From Colwellia sp. C1TZA3 (GTDB lineage Bacteria > Pseudomonadota > Gammaproteobacteria > Enterobacterales > Alteromonadaceae), in NCBI RefSeq assembly GCF_007954265.1, contig NZ_VOLS01000002.1, positions 62,001-126,000 of the forward strand: DNA of 64,000 bases. The letters are read 5' to 3'. Every line of letters starts with the position of its first letter. Positions within the stretch are counted from its first letter, which is position 1. Under the pieces are notes generated by a model. It saw only the letters and a list, made by a program, of their open reading frames with translations, made no database searches and was not told where the DNA came from. Of the stretch, positions 26,616 through 36,033 are shown in pieces. A program made the position numbers and the translations under genes.

Positions 26616-27248
26616 CTATTTTAAACCGCAACCACGTAATATAAAATCAGTTAAAAACTCGGTAACTTGGGTTATATCGTCTTCTTCGTAGTCGGCACGA
26701 TTCATAATGGTTAATATTTGTTGTTCAAAATCAGCATAATGTTGAGTTGAAGACCAAATTAAGAAGATAAGCTTTACCGGGTCAACATTTTTCATTTCAC
26801 CGCTATCGATCCACACTTGAAATACTTTAGCTTTCTCCCTTACCCATTGGCGTAAATAGGTGCGAGAAAACTCTTTCAAGTGTAATGCCCCTTGTATAAT
26901 TTCCATAGCATAAATTTTAGATGCCTGAGGGTGTTCAAAAGACATTTTTACTTTCGAAGCAATAAACTTTTCAATTGCCACAACAGGACCGTCGTTAATA
27001 TCAAGCTCACCAATGCCTTGATCCCAGGTATCCAAAGTTAACTGCAACACCGCATGATAGATATTTTCTTTATTTTTGAAATAATATAATACGTTGGCTT
27101 TTGGCAGATTTGCACTGTCAGCGATAGACTGAACAGTAGCGCCTTTAAAGCCTTGAAGAATAAACTCTTTTTGAGCCGCAGCTAAAATTACAGTTTCACT
27201 GCGGGCCCGAATACTTCCTTGCTTTTCATTGCTGGTATTGTTGCTCAC
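26616..27248 (-). CDS. TetR-family regulator, RutR-like
   Basis: A 210-residue repressor-type protein. Its N-terminal helix-turn-helix (ILAAAQKEFILQGFKGATVQSIADSANLPKANVLYYFKNKENIYHAVL) and C-terminal domain (HPQASKIYAMEIIQGA ... VDPVKLIFLIWSSTQHYADFEQQI) parallel E. coli RutR almost throughout. RutR binds uracil or thymine and recognises TTGACCA-N2-TGGTCAA. Such palindromes occur at 31287 and 36879, with weaker ones at 27595 and 53451, next to nucleoside genes and receptors. It is therefore the likely pyrimidine-responsive regulator of this block. Ligand and targets are inferred. It is first in an operon with the EEP enzyme. Confidence 0.88.
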   Translation of the reverse strand: MSNNTSNEKQGSIRARSETVILAAAQKEFILQGFKGATVQSIADSANLPKANVLYYFKNKENIYHAVLQLTLDTWDQGIGELDINDGPVVAIEKFIASKVKMSFEHPQASKIYAMEIIQGALHLKEFSRTYLRQWVREKAKVFQVWIDSGEMKNVDPVKLIFLIWSSTQHYADFEQQILTIMNRADYEEDDITQVTEFLTDFILRGCGLK

Positions 27249-27594
27249 GTGAATAACCTTTCTTTTTATATTTTTATATTCATTAACGCTATTGTAGTAG
27301 GTTAATATTACAGTTGCTGGCTGATCTAAGCCGATAAAAAATTAAAACTTTAACTGTTAGCATGGTTAGAAATTTTACGGATTTAATGTGCTACATACAC
27401 CGATGAACTAATGCCCATGGGTTAAAAGCTGGTTAGTTTAACTAAATATAGTGTTAAGACACTGTTTTAATAAGTTTTGTCTTACTTCATAAGTATTTTT
27501 TTGATGTTTTTTAAAAAATAGTTTACCTATGGTTAATTTATATTAGTTAATACAGGCCTTTATTAACTTGGCTAAAATCATACTTTATTTTATC

Positions 27595-27610
27595 TTGACC
27601 AAATGGTTTG
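27595..27610. promoter_or_regulatory. Candidate RutR-type operator before the large TonB receptor
   Basis: TTGACCAAATGGTTTG keeps the full left half-site TTGACCA and TGGT of the right half. It lies 324 bases before the receptor start, in the 685-base divergent gap (27249-27933) that also serves the RutR-like gene. The gap is otherwise AT-rich with no recognised feature. Confidence 0.5.
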
Positions 27611-27933
27611 TTTTTATCATGTTTTGTTATAGTTAATTGAATTTAATCTGATTATAGTTATAAGGTGTTTTTAGGCATGTTTTAAAAACAAGACTAGGCT
27701 ATTGTTATATATAGCTTTAAGTGCCTTCGCTTTGTTTTGCTGTTTCGTAAAGTTAAAAAATATAAATTCACAGCAAGTGACCTGTAAAATTTTGTAATGA
27801 AAATGTAAGAAAACTCTGTTTTAATTTCACGGTAGATAGACTTAAAAAAATAATAAATAGCATTAAAATTAACTCAGTAAAACTTACATAAAACACTTAA
27901 TAAATAAAAACTTAACTTATATCAAGGAATAAC

Positions 27934-30900
27934 ATGATGAAAACTCATCGTCTCTCAAGTATTACGGGCGCAATCGTACTTGCGCTTGGATTGTCAACAT
28001 CGGCCATGGCTGATGATACGTCATCGTCAATTCGCGGCAACATTCTAACCAACAATGGCAGTGTCGTTACTGATGCAACAATTACTATTGTTCACGAACC
28101 TTCAGGTACACGTAAAACTTTAAAGGTTAATGACACCGGTAATTTTTCTGCTCAAGGTTTACGTGTTGGCGGTCCATATACCATCACTATTGATTCTGAT
28201 GTCTATGCAGATAAAACCCTTAAAGGTATTTACATTACTTTAGGTGATGTATTTCGAATTAATGAAGTATTACAAGATACTAATATTGAACGTATTGCTG
28301 TGACAGGTTCTTCAGCATTTTTTGACCCGTCAAAAGGTTCATCAAGTGTTTTTAGTGGTGATGATTTGACTAAATCAGCAGCATTTAACCGTGATTTAAA
28401 AGACATTGTTCGACAAAACCCAATGGCCGTTGTTAGTAATGACGGCAATTCCTTATCTTTAGCAGGCAGTAACCCTAAATATAACAGTTTGGCGGTTGAT
28501 GGTGTCAACCTTAACGATGACTTTGGTTTAGCCGGTAACGGTTACCCAACAGAACGTTCTCCGATTGCCTTTGATTCAATTGCTCAAATCAGTGTCGCTA
28601 TCGCACCATTTACCGCCAAAGAAGGTGGTTTTTCTGGTGGTAAAGTTAGTGTAGTGACTAAATCGGGTACTAACGAATTTCATGGTTCTATGTTTATCGA
28701 GCAAGCTAAAGATGCTTGGGCAGGAACACCTGAAACAGATGACGGCGATACAATTGATTTAAAATTTGATGAAGAGACTTGGGGCGCAACTTTCGGTGGC
28801 CCCATTATTAAAGACAAATTATTCTTCTTTGCGTCATACGAAACTTTTGAATCACCAAGTGCGGTAGATAAAGGCCCATCAGATTCAAATGTAGCCAATA
28901 AAGTTAGCCAAGTGTCGCAAGCAGAAGTTGATCGCGTGGTCAATATTGCTAAAGATAAATATGGCTATGATGCCGGTAGTTGGGACAACTCTATTCCACT
29001 AGAAGATGAAAAATATTCATTGAAGTTAGATTGGAATATTAATGAAGACCATCGTGCGACTTTTACTTATGCTCATGGTTCTAGTAATAGCGCCGGTAAT
29101 CAGGGTGGTGGTAGATCTGATGACTTGTACCTATCTTCTCATTGGTATAATCGCTCTAACGAGTTTGACACTTACGTTGCTCAAGTATTTTCAAACTGGA
29201 ATCAAGAGTTTTCAACAGAAGTTAAGGTATCGAAAAAGGAATCTATTAACGGTCAAGTATCACTAGGTGGTTATGAATTTGGTGAAGTTAAAATTGACAC
29301 CGTTAATGGTGGCGAAATTATGTTGGGCGCTGATGATAGTCGCCACGCAAACCAGTTAACCAATGAAACCCTACAAGTGCGTATTAGTGGTGATTACTTG
29401 TATGAAGATCATGCGATTTCATTTGGTTGGGAATACGAAAAAGTAGATGTTTATAACCTCTTTATGCAACACTTTCTAGGGTCTTGGTATTTTGATAGTA
29501 TTGATGATTTTGAAACGGGTAAAGCTGACTCGTTTGAATACCAAAACAATCCGAGTTTAAACCGTGATGATGCTGCCGCTGCATTTGCGCTTGAAAACCA
29601 CGCTTTTTATATTGAAGATAGTTGGGATATAAACGACTCACTTAACGTAACTTATGGTTTACGTTATGAATCAACAGTTAATGATGATGCACCAAACTTT
29701 AATGAAAGCTTCTTCGACCGCTATGCTTATGCAAATAATGAAAATCTTGACGGTTTAGATATCATTTTACCACGCTTTGGCTTTACTTGGAGCGCAACTG
29801 ATGAGTTAACTATCCGTGGTGGTGCTGGTTTATTTAGTGGTGGCCGTCCAAATGTATTTATCTCAAATGCGTTCAGTAATGACGGCTCTAGAATTGCGTC
29901 ATATCGTAGTTTTGGTGATGACATCGCAGCGAATACATTTTTACAAGATGCAGACCCAAGCGGTATTCCTCAGCACGCACAAGATCAAATTGCTCAGTCT
30001 GAGTTAGGTGGACCAAACTCTAACATAGATGCAATCGATCCAAACTTTGAAATACCTACCACGTGGCAATATAGTTTAGCTGCAGATTATGTTGCTAACC
30101 TAAGTAACATAGGTTTAGGAGACGATTGGCGCATCAGTGGTGAAGTGCTTTACAAAGACATTCAAAAAGATATGGCTTGGTCTGATCTTTCGCGTACATT
30201 AGATACCTCAAAGGGTAATAATGGTTTAACCGTTGAAGGTCGTCCAATTTATACTTTTGCCAATCCTAATAGAGATGATCGTGATGTATCATTAACTAAT
30301 ACCTCTGGTGGCCATACGTTAATTGAAACACTGAGCATCGCAAAAAATTGGCAGAGTGGTGTTAAAGCTAACTTTTCATATACCCATTCAACTATTCGTA
30401 ACCGTGTAGATGCTACGGGCACTTCGTCAAACACTGCATATAACTATAATCCAGTAGTTGACCCTGAAAACCCTGGTGTAGGTACATCGGCATATCAAGT
30501 TAAACATCGTTTAACGTTTAACCTTTCATACAATACTGAAATGTTTGAAGGTTATAACACCGGTATGCATATGTTTTGGGAACGTAAATCAGGTAGACCA
30601 TTTAGTTACTTGTTAGGCTATAACAACCGCGACGGTTTATCAGGAAACTTAGATCTTACTACCGCTAATTTACCTTATATTCCAACCAGTGCCAGTGATG
30701 GTGCGGTTGATTTCGATAATGGCTTAAGCTACGACGATATTATGGCCGAGCTAGCAACTGCTGGTATTAGCTCTGATGGTGGTTATCTTGACAAGAATGC
30801 TTATACAGCACCTTGGACAACGACTATGGATTTACGCTTTGAACAAGAAATCCCAGGTTTCTTAGCAGGCCATAAAGGTTTGTTCTATGTTGATATTAAA

Positions 30901-31110
30901 AACGCATTAGCTATTTTTGATGAAGGTGCTGCACGTGTTTACCAATTGCCATTTGGTCAATCGGCAACAGAATTACTCGATTACAGCATTAACGATGCCG
31001 GTCAATACGTCTATGAAAGTGCAAACATTTCTGAAGGAGAGACTCCTGCTCGATTTAAAGACCGTGAGTCTACGTGGTCTATGAAGATTGGTGTTAAATA
31101 TACTTTCTAA
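27934..31110 (+). CDS. TonB-dependent receptor, Oar-like, with N-terminal carboxypeptidase-regulatory-like domain
   Basis: An outer-membrane protein of 1058 residues. It has a signal peptide (to about residue 27, ...STSAMADD), a CarboxypepD_reg-like beta domain at about 30-115 (SIRGNILTNNGSVVTDATITIV), a plug domain (LKDIVRQNPMAVV ... LAVDGVNLNDDFGL) and a large beta-barrel ending KIGVKYTF with the C-terminal aromatic. This is the layout of Oar-type receptors of marine bacteria. AAGGAAT precedes the ATG. It is divergent from the RutR-like operon, has a RutR-type half-palindrome upstream, and is followed by cdd-deoA. Import of nucleosides or oligonucleotides is suggested but not shown. Confidence 0.9.
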   Translation: MMKTHRLSSITGAIVLALGLSTSAMADDTSSSIRGNILTNNGSVVTDATITIVHEPSGTRKTLKVNDTGNFSAQGLRVGGPYTITIDSDVYADKTLKGIYITLGDVFRINEVLQDTNIERIAVTGSSAFFDPSKGSSSVFSGDDLTKSAAFNRDLKDIVRQNPMAVVSNDGNSLSLAGSNPKYNSLAVDGVNLNDDFGLAGNGYPTERSPIAFDSIAQISVAIAPFTAKEGGFSGGKVSVVTKSGTNEFHGSMFIEQAKDAWAGTPETDDGDTIDLKFDEETWGATFGGPIIKDKLFFFASYETFESPSAVDKGPSDSNVANKVSQVSQAEVDRVVNIAKDKYGYDAGSWDNSIPLEDEKYSLKLDWNINEDHRATFTYAHGSSNSAGNQGGGRSDDLYLSSHWYNRSNEFDTYVAQVFSNWNQEFSTEVKVSKKESINGQVSLGGYEFGEVKIDTVNGGEIMLGADDSRHANQLTNETLQVRISGDYLYEDHAISFGWEYEKVDVYNLFMQHFLGSWYFDSIDDFETGKADSFEYQNNPSLNRDDAAAAFALENHAFYIEDSWDINDSLNVTYGLRYESTVNDDAPNFNESFFDRYAYANNENLDGLDIILPRFGFTWSATDELTIRGGAGLFSGGRPNVFISNAFSNDGSRIASYRSFGDDIAANTFLQDADPSGIPQHAQDQIAQSELGGPNSNIDAIDPNFEIPTTWQYSLAADYVANLSNIGLGDDWRISGEVLYKDIQKDMAWSDLSRTLDTSKGNNGLTVEGRPIYTFANPNRDDRDVSLTNTSGGHTLIETLSIAKNWQSGVKANFSYTHSTIRNRVDATGTSSNTAYNYNPVVDPENPGVGTSAYQVKHRLTFNLSYNTEMFEGYNTGMHMFWERKSGRPFSYLLGYNNRDGLSGNLDLTTANLPYIPTSASDGAVDFDNGLSYDDIMAELATAGISSDGGYLDKNAYTAPWTTTMDLRFEQEIPGFLAGHKGLFYVDIKNALAIFDEGAARVYQLPFGQSATELLDYSINDAGQYVYESANISEGETPARFKDRESTWSMKIGVKYTF

Positions 31111-31131
31111 TCATTTTTAAACCTTGTTAAC

Positions 31132-31161
31132 AAAGCCAGCAGTAATGTTGGCTTTTTTTTT
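31132..31161 (+). terminator. Terminator after the large TonB receptor
   Basis: The stem AAAGCCAGC/GTTGGCTTT (one G-U pair), with loop AGTAAT, is followed by an unbroken T run. Confidence 0.9.
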
Positions 31162-31286
31162 ATCTTTAAATTTATCATTAAATAACGATCTAAAAATAAG
31201 CTAATGGCAATACACTTTAATAGATTTTATTTAACGTTTTTTTTCTGTTGCTTTTCTATTCCTGATTTACTAGGATAGAGTATAAG

Positions 31287-31302
31287 TTGACCACATGGTC
31301 AG
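31287..31302. promoter_or_regulatory. RutR-type operator before cdd-deoA
   Basis: TTGACCACATGGTCAG matches the RutR consensus TTGACCA-N2-TGGTCAA at 13 of 14 positions. It ends 15 bases before the cdd start, where a bound repressor would block transcription or early elongation. Confidence 0.75.
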
Positions 31303-31317
31303 ATAAAGGCTCCTATA

Positions 31318-31737
31318 ATGTCAAATATTGAAGATAATGTAATATCAACGCTGGTTAATGCAGCAAAAGTAGGCTTTGAAAACGCCTATGCACCTTATAG
31401 TAACTTTCATGTTGGTGCCGCAGCGTTAACGGCTAGCGGTAAAATAGTTAAAGGCTGTAACGTAGAGAATGCCTCTTATGGGCTAACGGTTTGTGCTGAG
31501 CGTAATTGTTTAGCACAAGGGGTTATTTCAGGTGAACAAGCATTTTCAGCCATGGTTATTTATACCAATCAGGAAAAATTAACGCCACCTTGTGGTGCTT
31601 GTCGACAAGTCATTGTTGAATTTTTAGCGCCCGACGCACTTGTTATGGCGGTTAATCACAACAATGATAAAAAGCAATGGACAGTTAATGAATTATTACC
31701 GGATGCTTTTACGCCCAAAGATTTACTTGAAAAATAA
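31318..31737 (+). CDS. cdd: Cytidine deaminase
   Basis: A homotetrameric-type cytidine/deoxycytidine deaminase of 139 residues, forming uridine or deoxyuridine. The zinc ligands are C59, C92 and C95, with catalytic E61 (TVCAERN and TPPCGACRQ). The N terminus carries YAPYSNFHVGAAAL and the CNVENASYG substrate loop. It lies 12 bases before deoA, so the two form an operon, and just downstream of a RutR-type palindrome. The product deoxyuridine is a direct substrate for the following thymidine phosphorylase. Confidence 0.96.
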   Translation: MSNIEDNVISTLVNAAKVGFENAYAPYSNFHVGAAALTASGKIVKGCNVENASYGLTVCAERNCLAQGVISGEQAFSAMVIYTNQEKLTPPCGACRQVIVEFLAPDALVMAVNHNNDKKQWTVNELLPDAFTPKDLLEK

Positions 31738-31749
31738 GGATTTTAGTTC

Positions 31750-33066
31750 ATGTTATTACCGCAAGAAATAATTCGTACCAAACGTGATGGTGGTTCACTC
31801 TCCCAAGCACAAATTCAAAGCTTTGTTGATGGCCTAGTCACATCAGATTTTAATGATGCTCAAGCCGGCTCAATGGCAATGGCGATTTTTCAAAAAGGCA
31901 TGCAAACCCGTGAAATTATCGATTTTACCATGGCGATGAAAAATTCAGGTGACGTATTGTCATGGCCAGAATTAGACGGCCCAGTAGTTGATAAACATTC
32001 AACCGGTGGTGTTGGCGATAAGGTCAGCTTTATGTTGGCCGCTATTGTCGCAGCCTGTGGTGCTTATGTCCCGATGATTGCAGGCCGTGGCTTGGGCCAC
32101 ACCGGTGGAACAGCAGATAAACTAGAAAGCATTGCTGGCTTTAATGTCCAACCTAGTATCGCCGAATTTAAAACTATTGTAAAAGATTTAGGTATGGCGA
32201 TTATCTCTCAAACTGATAATTTAGCGCCTGCCGATAAACGCTTATATGGTATCCGTGATATTACTGCCACGGTGGAATCTATTCCGTTGATTACGGCGTC
32301 TATATTGTCGAAAAAATTGGCGGCAGGGCTTGATACTTTGGTTATGGACGTTAAAGTTGGTAACGGTGCAATGATGTCAAATATTGATGATGCTAAAGCG
32401 CTAGCGCAAAGTATTGTTAATGTGGCTAATGGTGCTGGTGTACCGACGCAAGCTATTATCACAGATATGAACCAAGTATTAGGTGCAACAGCAGGTAATA
32501 GCTTGGAAATGGCCGAAACGGTTAAATATTTAACTGGCACGCTGCGTGAACCTCGCTTACATGCCGTGGTCGTAGCATTAGCTAAAGCGATGTTAGTGAG
32601 TGCAAAAGTTGTAGACACTGAAGAGGCCGCATTGGCAAAAATTAATAGTGTGTTAGCTTCTGGCGCTGCAGCTGAAGTATTTAGTAAAATGATTCACGCC
32701 TTAGGTGGCCCAAGTGACTTTATGGAAGATCCTTGGCGTTCAATGCAACGCGCCGCATGTATTAAAGATGTTATTGCATTAGATCATGGTTACATTAATG
32801 GTATGCAAACCCGTGATATTGGCTTGGCTGTAGTGGGCTTAAAAGGTGGACGGACAGCAAATGGTCAGAAAATTGATCATAGTGTTGGTTTTGACCGAGT
32901 ATTGCCCATTGGTACCTTAGTTAACCGTGGCGATGTGGTGGCCCGAGTACATGCTAGAGATGAAAGCTCTGCACTATTAGCCAGTTTACAGTATCAAGGG
33001 GCTTTAGTTATTGATGACAAGCAAGCGGAGCAACAACCGGTTATTTATCAAACTATTTCCGCTTAA
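31750..33066 (+). CDS. deoA: Thymidine phosphorylase
   Basis: This enzyme cleaves thymidine or deoxyuridine with phosphate to the base and 2-deoxyribose-1-phosphate. The family signature is clear: QEIIRTKRDGGSLS at the N terminus, the phosphate loop DKHSTGGVGDKVSF, and IAGRGLGHTGGTADKLESI. The length of 438 residues is normal for the type. AAGGATTTT precedes the ATG, and cdd lies 12 bases upstream in the same operon. Deoxyribose-1-phosphate would be isomerised by DeoB and split by DeoC, both encoded within 5 kb. Confidence 0.97.
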   Translation: MLLPQEIIRTKRDGGSLSQAQIQSFVDGLVTSDFNDAQAGSMAMAIFQKGMQTREIIDFTMAMKNSGDVLSWPELDGPVVDKHSTGGVGDKVSFMLAAIVAACGAYVPMIAGRGLGHTGGTADKLESIAGFNVQPSIAEFKTIVKDLGMAIISQTDNLAPADKRLYGIRDITATVESIPLITASILSKKLAAGLDTLVMDVKVGNGAMMSNIDDAKALAQSIVNVANGAGVPTQAIITDMNQVLGATAGNSLEMAETVKYLTGTLREPRLHAVVVALAKAMLVSAKVVDTEEAALAKINSVLASGAAAEVFSKMIHALGGPSDFMEDPWRSMQRAACIKDVIALDHGYINGMQTRDIGLAVVGLKGGRTANGQKIDHSVGFDRVLPIGTLVNRGDVVARVHARDESSALLASLQYQGALVIDDKQAEQQPVIYQTISA

Positions 33067-33128
33067 GGTTAATAAACGTAGGGTTAATCAACCTAGTGTT
33101 AATAAATGAGCATTATTGAAATAAGTAA

Positions 33129-33162
33129 AATAACAAGGAATGCCATGGCATTCCTTGTTATT
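33129..33162. terminator. Bidirectional terminator between deoA and tdk
   Basis: A perfect 34-base palindrome centred on GCCATGGC, with arms AATAACAAGGAATGCC and its complement, stands between convergent genes. Its T run is modest (TTGTTATT). Confidence 0.8.
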
Positions 33163-33197
33163 AGTTATGTTAAATATTAAATAGGGTAGTCGCTTAG

Positions 33198-33776
33198 TTA
33201 ATGCCAAACGAGGGCTTTAAAATGCCGACGACATAAAGACTCGTAACGCTCATTACCCCCCACTTCTATCTGTTTGCCACCTTTAACTGCATTGCCATGT
33301 TCATCACAGCGCATGACAAAATTCGCTTTTTTACCACAATGACAAATGGTTTTTAATTCGACTAATTTATCAGCCCAAGCAAGAAGTGCGGCACTACCAA
33401 CAAAGGTTTCACCAAGAAAATCAGTGCGAATACCATAGGCTAAAACAGGAACTTTTAATTCATCGACAATATCGGTTAATTGCCTTACTTGCGAAGTAGT
33501 TAAAAACTGGGCTTCATCAATTAATATACAAGCAACGTTACCACTATTCATTTGGCGCTTCACTTGCTCGAAGATGTCTGATTTATCATCAAATAATAAA
33601 GCATCGGCATCGATACCTAATCTTGATGATACTTTGCCCTTGGCAAACCTATCGTCAATTTTTGCGGTGAACAGCAATGTTGCTAAACCACGTTCACGAT
33701 AATTATACGAAGACTGCAATAAATGGGTCGACTTACCGGCATTCATGGTTGAATAATAAAAATATAATTGCGCCAT
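33198..33776 (-). CDS. tdk: Thymidine kinase
   Basis: A type II thymidine kinase of 192 residues phosphorylating thymidine and deoxyuridine with ATP. The P-loop is STMNAGKST (9-17), the Walker B/substrate segment is [10 protein letters not shown], and there is [14 protein letters not shown]. Zinc cysteines lie in [19 protein letters not shown] with a last one in LCRRHF. It is the final gene of the minus-strand run udk-nupC-deoC-tdk, 62 bases after deoC, and salvages thymidine entering through NupC. Confidence 0.95.
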   Translation of the reverse strand: MAQLYFYYSTMNAGKSTHLLQSSYNYRERGLATLLFTAKIDDRFAKGKVSSRLGIDADALLFDDKSDIFEQVKRQMNSGNVACILIDEAQFLTTSQVRQLTDIVDELKVPVLAYGIRTDFLGETFVGSAALLAWADKLVELKTICHCGKKANFVMRCDEHGNAVKGGKQIEVGGNERYESLCRRHFKALVWH

Positions 33777-33838
33777 CGCTATATTGAGATCCTAATTATG
33801 GTTGTTGGGGGGTATTTAATCGGTCAGGTGCAATGTGA

Positions 33839-34612
33839 TTAATAGCTTGTTGGCTCAGCCGTTTGTTTACTCGCCCCTAAGGTATTAAGTAAATTGGTTA
33901 ATAGGCTGCTGGCGCCAAATCTAAAGTGCGCTTTAGTCGCCCAATCTGCGCCTAAAATATTTTCAGCTAAATCAAGATAAATTGCGGCATCTTCAGCGTT
34001 TTTTACGCCGCCAGCAGGTTTAAAACCTATCTGAGTATTTTTAGCTTTAATGACGTTTAGCATCAGCTCAGCTGACCTAGGCGTGGCATTTACCGCAACT
34101 TTACCGGTTGAGGTTTTAATAAAGTCAGCACCTGCAGCAATACAAATTTCACTCGCTTGAGTAATAAGCTGGTCAGTTTTAAGCTCACCGGTTTCAATTA
34201 TAACTTTCAGTTTAGTGTTATTGCCACAAGCTTGTTTACAGGCTTTTACAAGCTCGAACCCCAGGCTGTCATTACCGTTTATTAAGGCTTTGTAGGGAAA
34301 GACAACATCGACTTCATCTGCGCCATAGGCAACAGCGGCTCTAGTTTCAGCTACGGCAATATCAATGTCATCGTTACCGTGAGGAAAATTAGTTACCGTG
34401 GCAACTTTTATCTCAGGCGTACCTTGTGCCGCTAAGGTTTTCTTTGCTAATGGCACAAAACGCGGAAAGATACAGATAGCAGCGGTGTTACCACAAGGTG
34501 ATTTAGCCTTTTGGCAGAGCTGAATAATATCATCAGCACTTTCAGCGTCAGTTAAACTGGTTAGATCCATCATGTTAAGTGCACGCTGTGCGTATGCTTC
34601 AATAGTACTCAT
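33839..34612 (-). CDS. deoC: Deoxyribose-phosphate aldolase
   Basis: This enzyme splits 2-deoxyribose-5-phosphate into glyceraldehyde-3-phosphate and acetaldehyde. The Schiff-base lysine is K166 in [10 protein letters not shown], with D102 in DEVDVVFPY and the proton-relay Lys in FKPAGGV. The 257-residue protein follows the E. coli enzyme closely to its C-terminal SY. The start at 34612 is chosen for its AGGTG 6 bases upstream; an ATG at 34639 lacks a site. It is in an operon with nupC and tdk. Confidence 0.96.
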   Translation of the reverse strand: MSTIEAYAQRALNMMDLTSLTDAESADDIIQLCQKAKSPCGNTAAICIFPRFVPLAKKTLAAQGTPEIKVATVTNFPHGNDDIDIAVAETRAAVAYGADEVDVVFPYKALINGNDSLGFELVKACKQACGNNTKLKVIIETGELKTDQLITQASEICIAAGADFIKTSTGKVAVNATPRSAELMLNVIKAKNTQIGFKPAGGVKNAEDAAIYLDLAENILGADWATKAHFRFGASSLLTNLLNTLGASKQTAEPTSY

Positions 34613-34708
34613 ATTCACCTCAAAAGCAAAATTTATCACTAATAATCGACAATTAATCTTAAATAACTGAGAGCTTAAAAGTGAGAGCTAATCTCTAATC
34701 CCTAACCG

Positions 34709-35953
34709 TTATAAGCTAACAAAAACCCCAGCAATCGCGGCACTCATTAAGTTAGCCATGGTCGCTGCTAGCATGGCTTTCATACCTAATCGTGCAATGT
34801 CAGGGCGACGATTAGGTGCCATTGACCCAATGCCACCTAATAAAATGGCAATAGAAGATAAGTTAGCAAAGCCACATAAAGCAAAGGTCACTATCGCTTG
34901 AGTTGCTGGAGATAGCGTATCTTTAATTTCAATAAAATTTACGTAGGCAAAGAATTCATTGACGACAATTTTTTGGCCAATAAAACTACCTGCTTGCAGC
35001 ATCTCTTCAAATGGCACACCAATAAGGTAGGCAAATGGGGCAAAAATATAGCCCAGTAACCATTCAATGGTTATGCCTTCAAAGCCTAATAAGTTGCCAA
35101 AGCCTGAGACCATAGCATTAAGTAAGGCGATAATGGCAATAAAGGCCAACAACATTGCGCCTACGTTAACCGCAAGCTTCAAGCCTGAGGCGGCACCTGT
35201 GGCTGCGGCATCGATAACATTAACGGGTTTAGCGTCTGCTTCGGCCAATTCAACATCGCTATAATCATTATCAATGACTTCTGTTTCAGGCATCAGTAGT
35301 TTTGCCATCAGCAAGCCACCAGGTGCTGCCATAAATGATGCGGCAATTAAGTATTCAAGTTTAACGCCTAAGCCAGCATAGCCGGCTAATATTGAACCTG
35401 CGACCGAGGCTAAACCACCAACCATAATGGCGAAAAGCTCTGATTGACTCATTTTCGCGATATAGGGGCGAATAACTAAAGGAGCTTCTGTTTGGCCAAC
35501 AAAAATATTAGCCGTGGCAGACAGTGACTCAGGTTTTGAGGTTTTTAATAGCTTTTGTAAACTACCGCCAATAATTTTTACTACCCATTGCATAATATTA
35601 AGGTAGTAAAGTACCGCGATAAGTGATGAAAAGAAGATAATAACGGGCAGCACACGAATAGCAAAAACAAAGCCCACACCGTTATCATACATGGCATCAG
35701 TGCCTAAACCGCCAAACAAGAAGTTTATGCCGGCCTGTGCACTGTTAATAACCTGTTGAACACCATTGGTTATTGAACCCAAAATATCTTTACCAAAAGG
35801 CACATAAAGTACAAATGCACCGAGTAATATCTGTAATGCAAAGGCAAAACCTACGGTTCGCCAGTTAATTGCGCTGCGATCTTTAGAGAAAAAAACCGCC
35901 ACTGCCAATAACGCGAAAATGCCAATGACGCCTCTAAGTGCACCTAATTCCAT
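34709..35953 (-). CDS. nupC: NupC-type concentrative nucleoside transporter
   Basis: An inner-membrane nucleoside/cation symporter of 414 residues with many hydrophobic helices. CNT-family signatures include NIFVGQTEAPLVIRPYI, SELFAIMVGGLASVAGSI, GVPFEEMLQAGSFIGQKIVVNEFFAY and FALCGFANLSSIAILLGGIGSMAPNRR. These hold the conserved GQTEAP and NEF residues that contact nucleoside and cation. GAGGT lies 5 bases before the ATG. It sits between udk and deoC in the minus-strand operon and provides the inner-membrane step of the nucleoside route. Confidence 0.95.
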   Translation of the reverse strand: MELGALRGVIGIFALLAVAVFFSKDRSAINWRTVGFAFALQILLGAFVLYVPFGKDILGSITNGVQQVINSAQAGINFLFGGLGTDAMYDNGVGFVFAIRVLPVIIFFSSLIAVLYYLNIMQWVVKIIGGSLQKLLKTSKPESLSATANIFVGQTEAPLVIRPYIAKMSQSELFAIMVGGLASVAGSILAGYAGLGVKLEYLIAASFMAAPGGLLMAKLLMPETEVIDNDYSDVELAEADAKPVNVIDAAATGAASGLKLAVNVGAMLLAFIAIIALLNAMVSGFGNLLGFEGITIEWLLGYIFAPFAYLIGVPFEEMLQAGSFIGQKIVVNEFFAYVNFIEIKDTLSPATQAIVTFALCGFANLSSIAILLGGIGSMAPNRRPDIARLGMKAMLAATMANLMSAAIAGVFVSL

Positions 35954-36033
35954 AATTACCTCATAAATTGTTTTGTTATCATTATTATATTTACTTTAAT
36001 TACATCAATTTTTAATTCTATTGTTGGTAAAAA

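Noticed and set aside
26608-26631. Upstream ATG for the EEP enzyme (eight extra residues)
   Set aside because: It would overlap the regulator gene, while the ATG at 26607 has a well-placed AGGA and starts a proper signal peptide.
27249-27933. A hidden gene or tRNA in the long divergent gap
   Set aside because: No reading frame with a ribosome site and no cloverleaf was seen; the sequence is uniformly AT-rich apart from the RutR-type half-palindrome.
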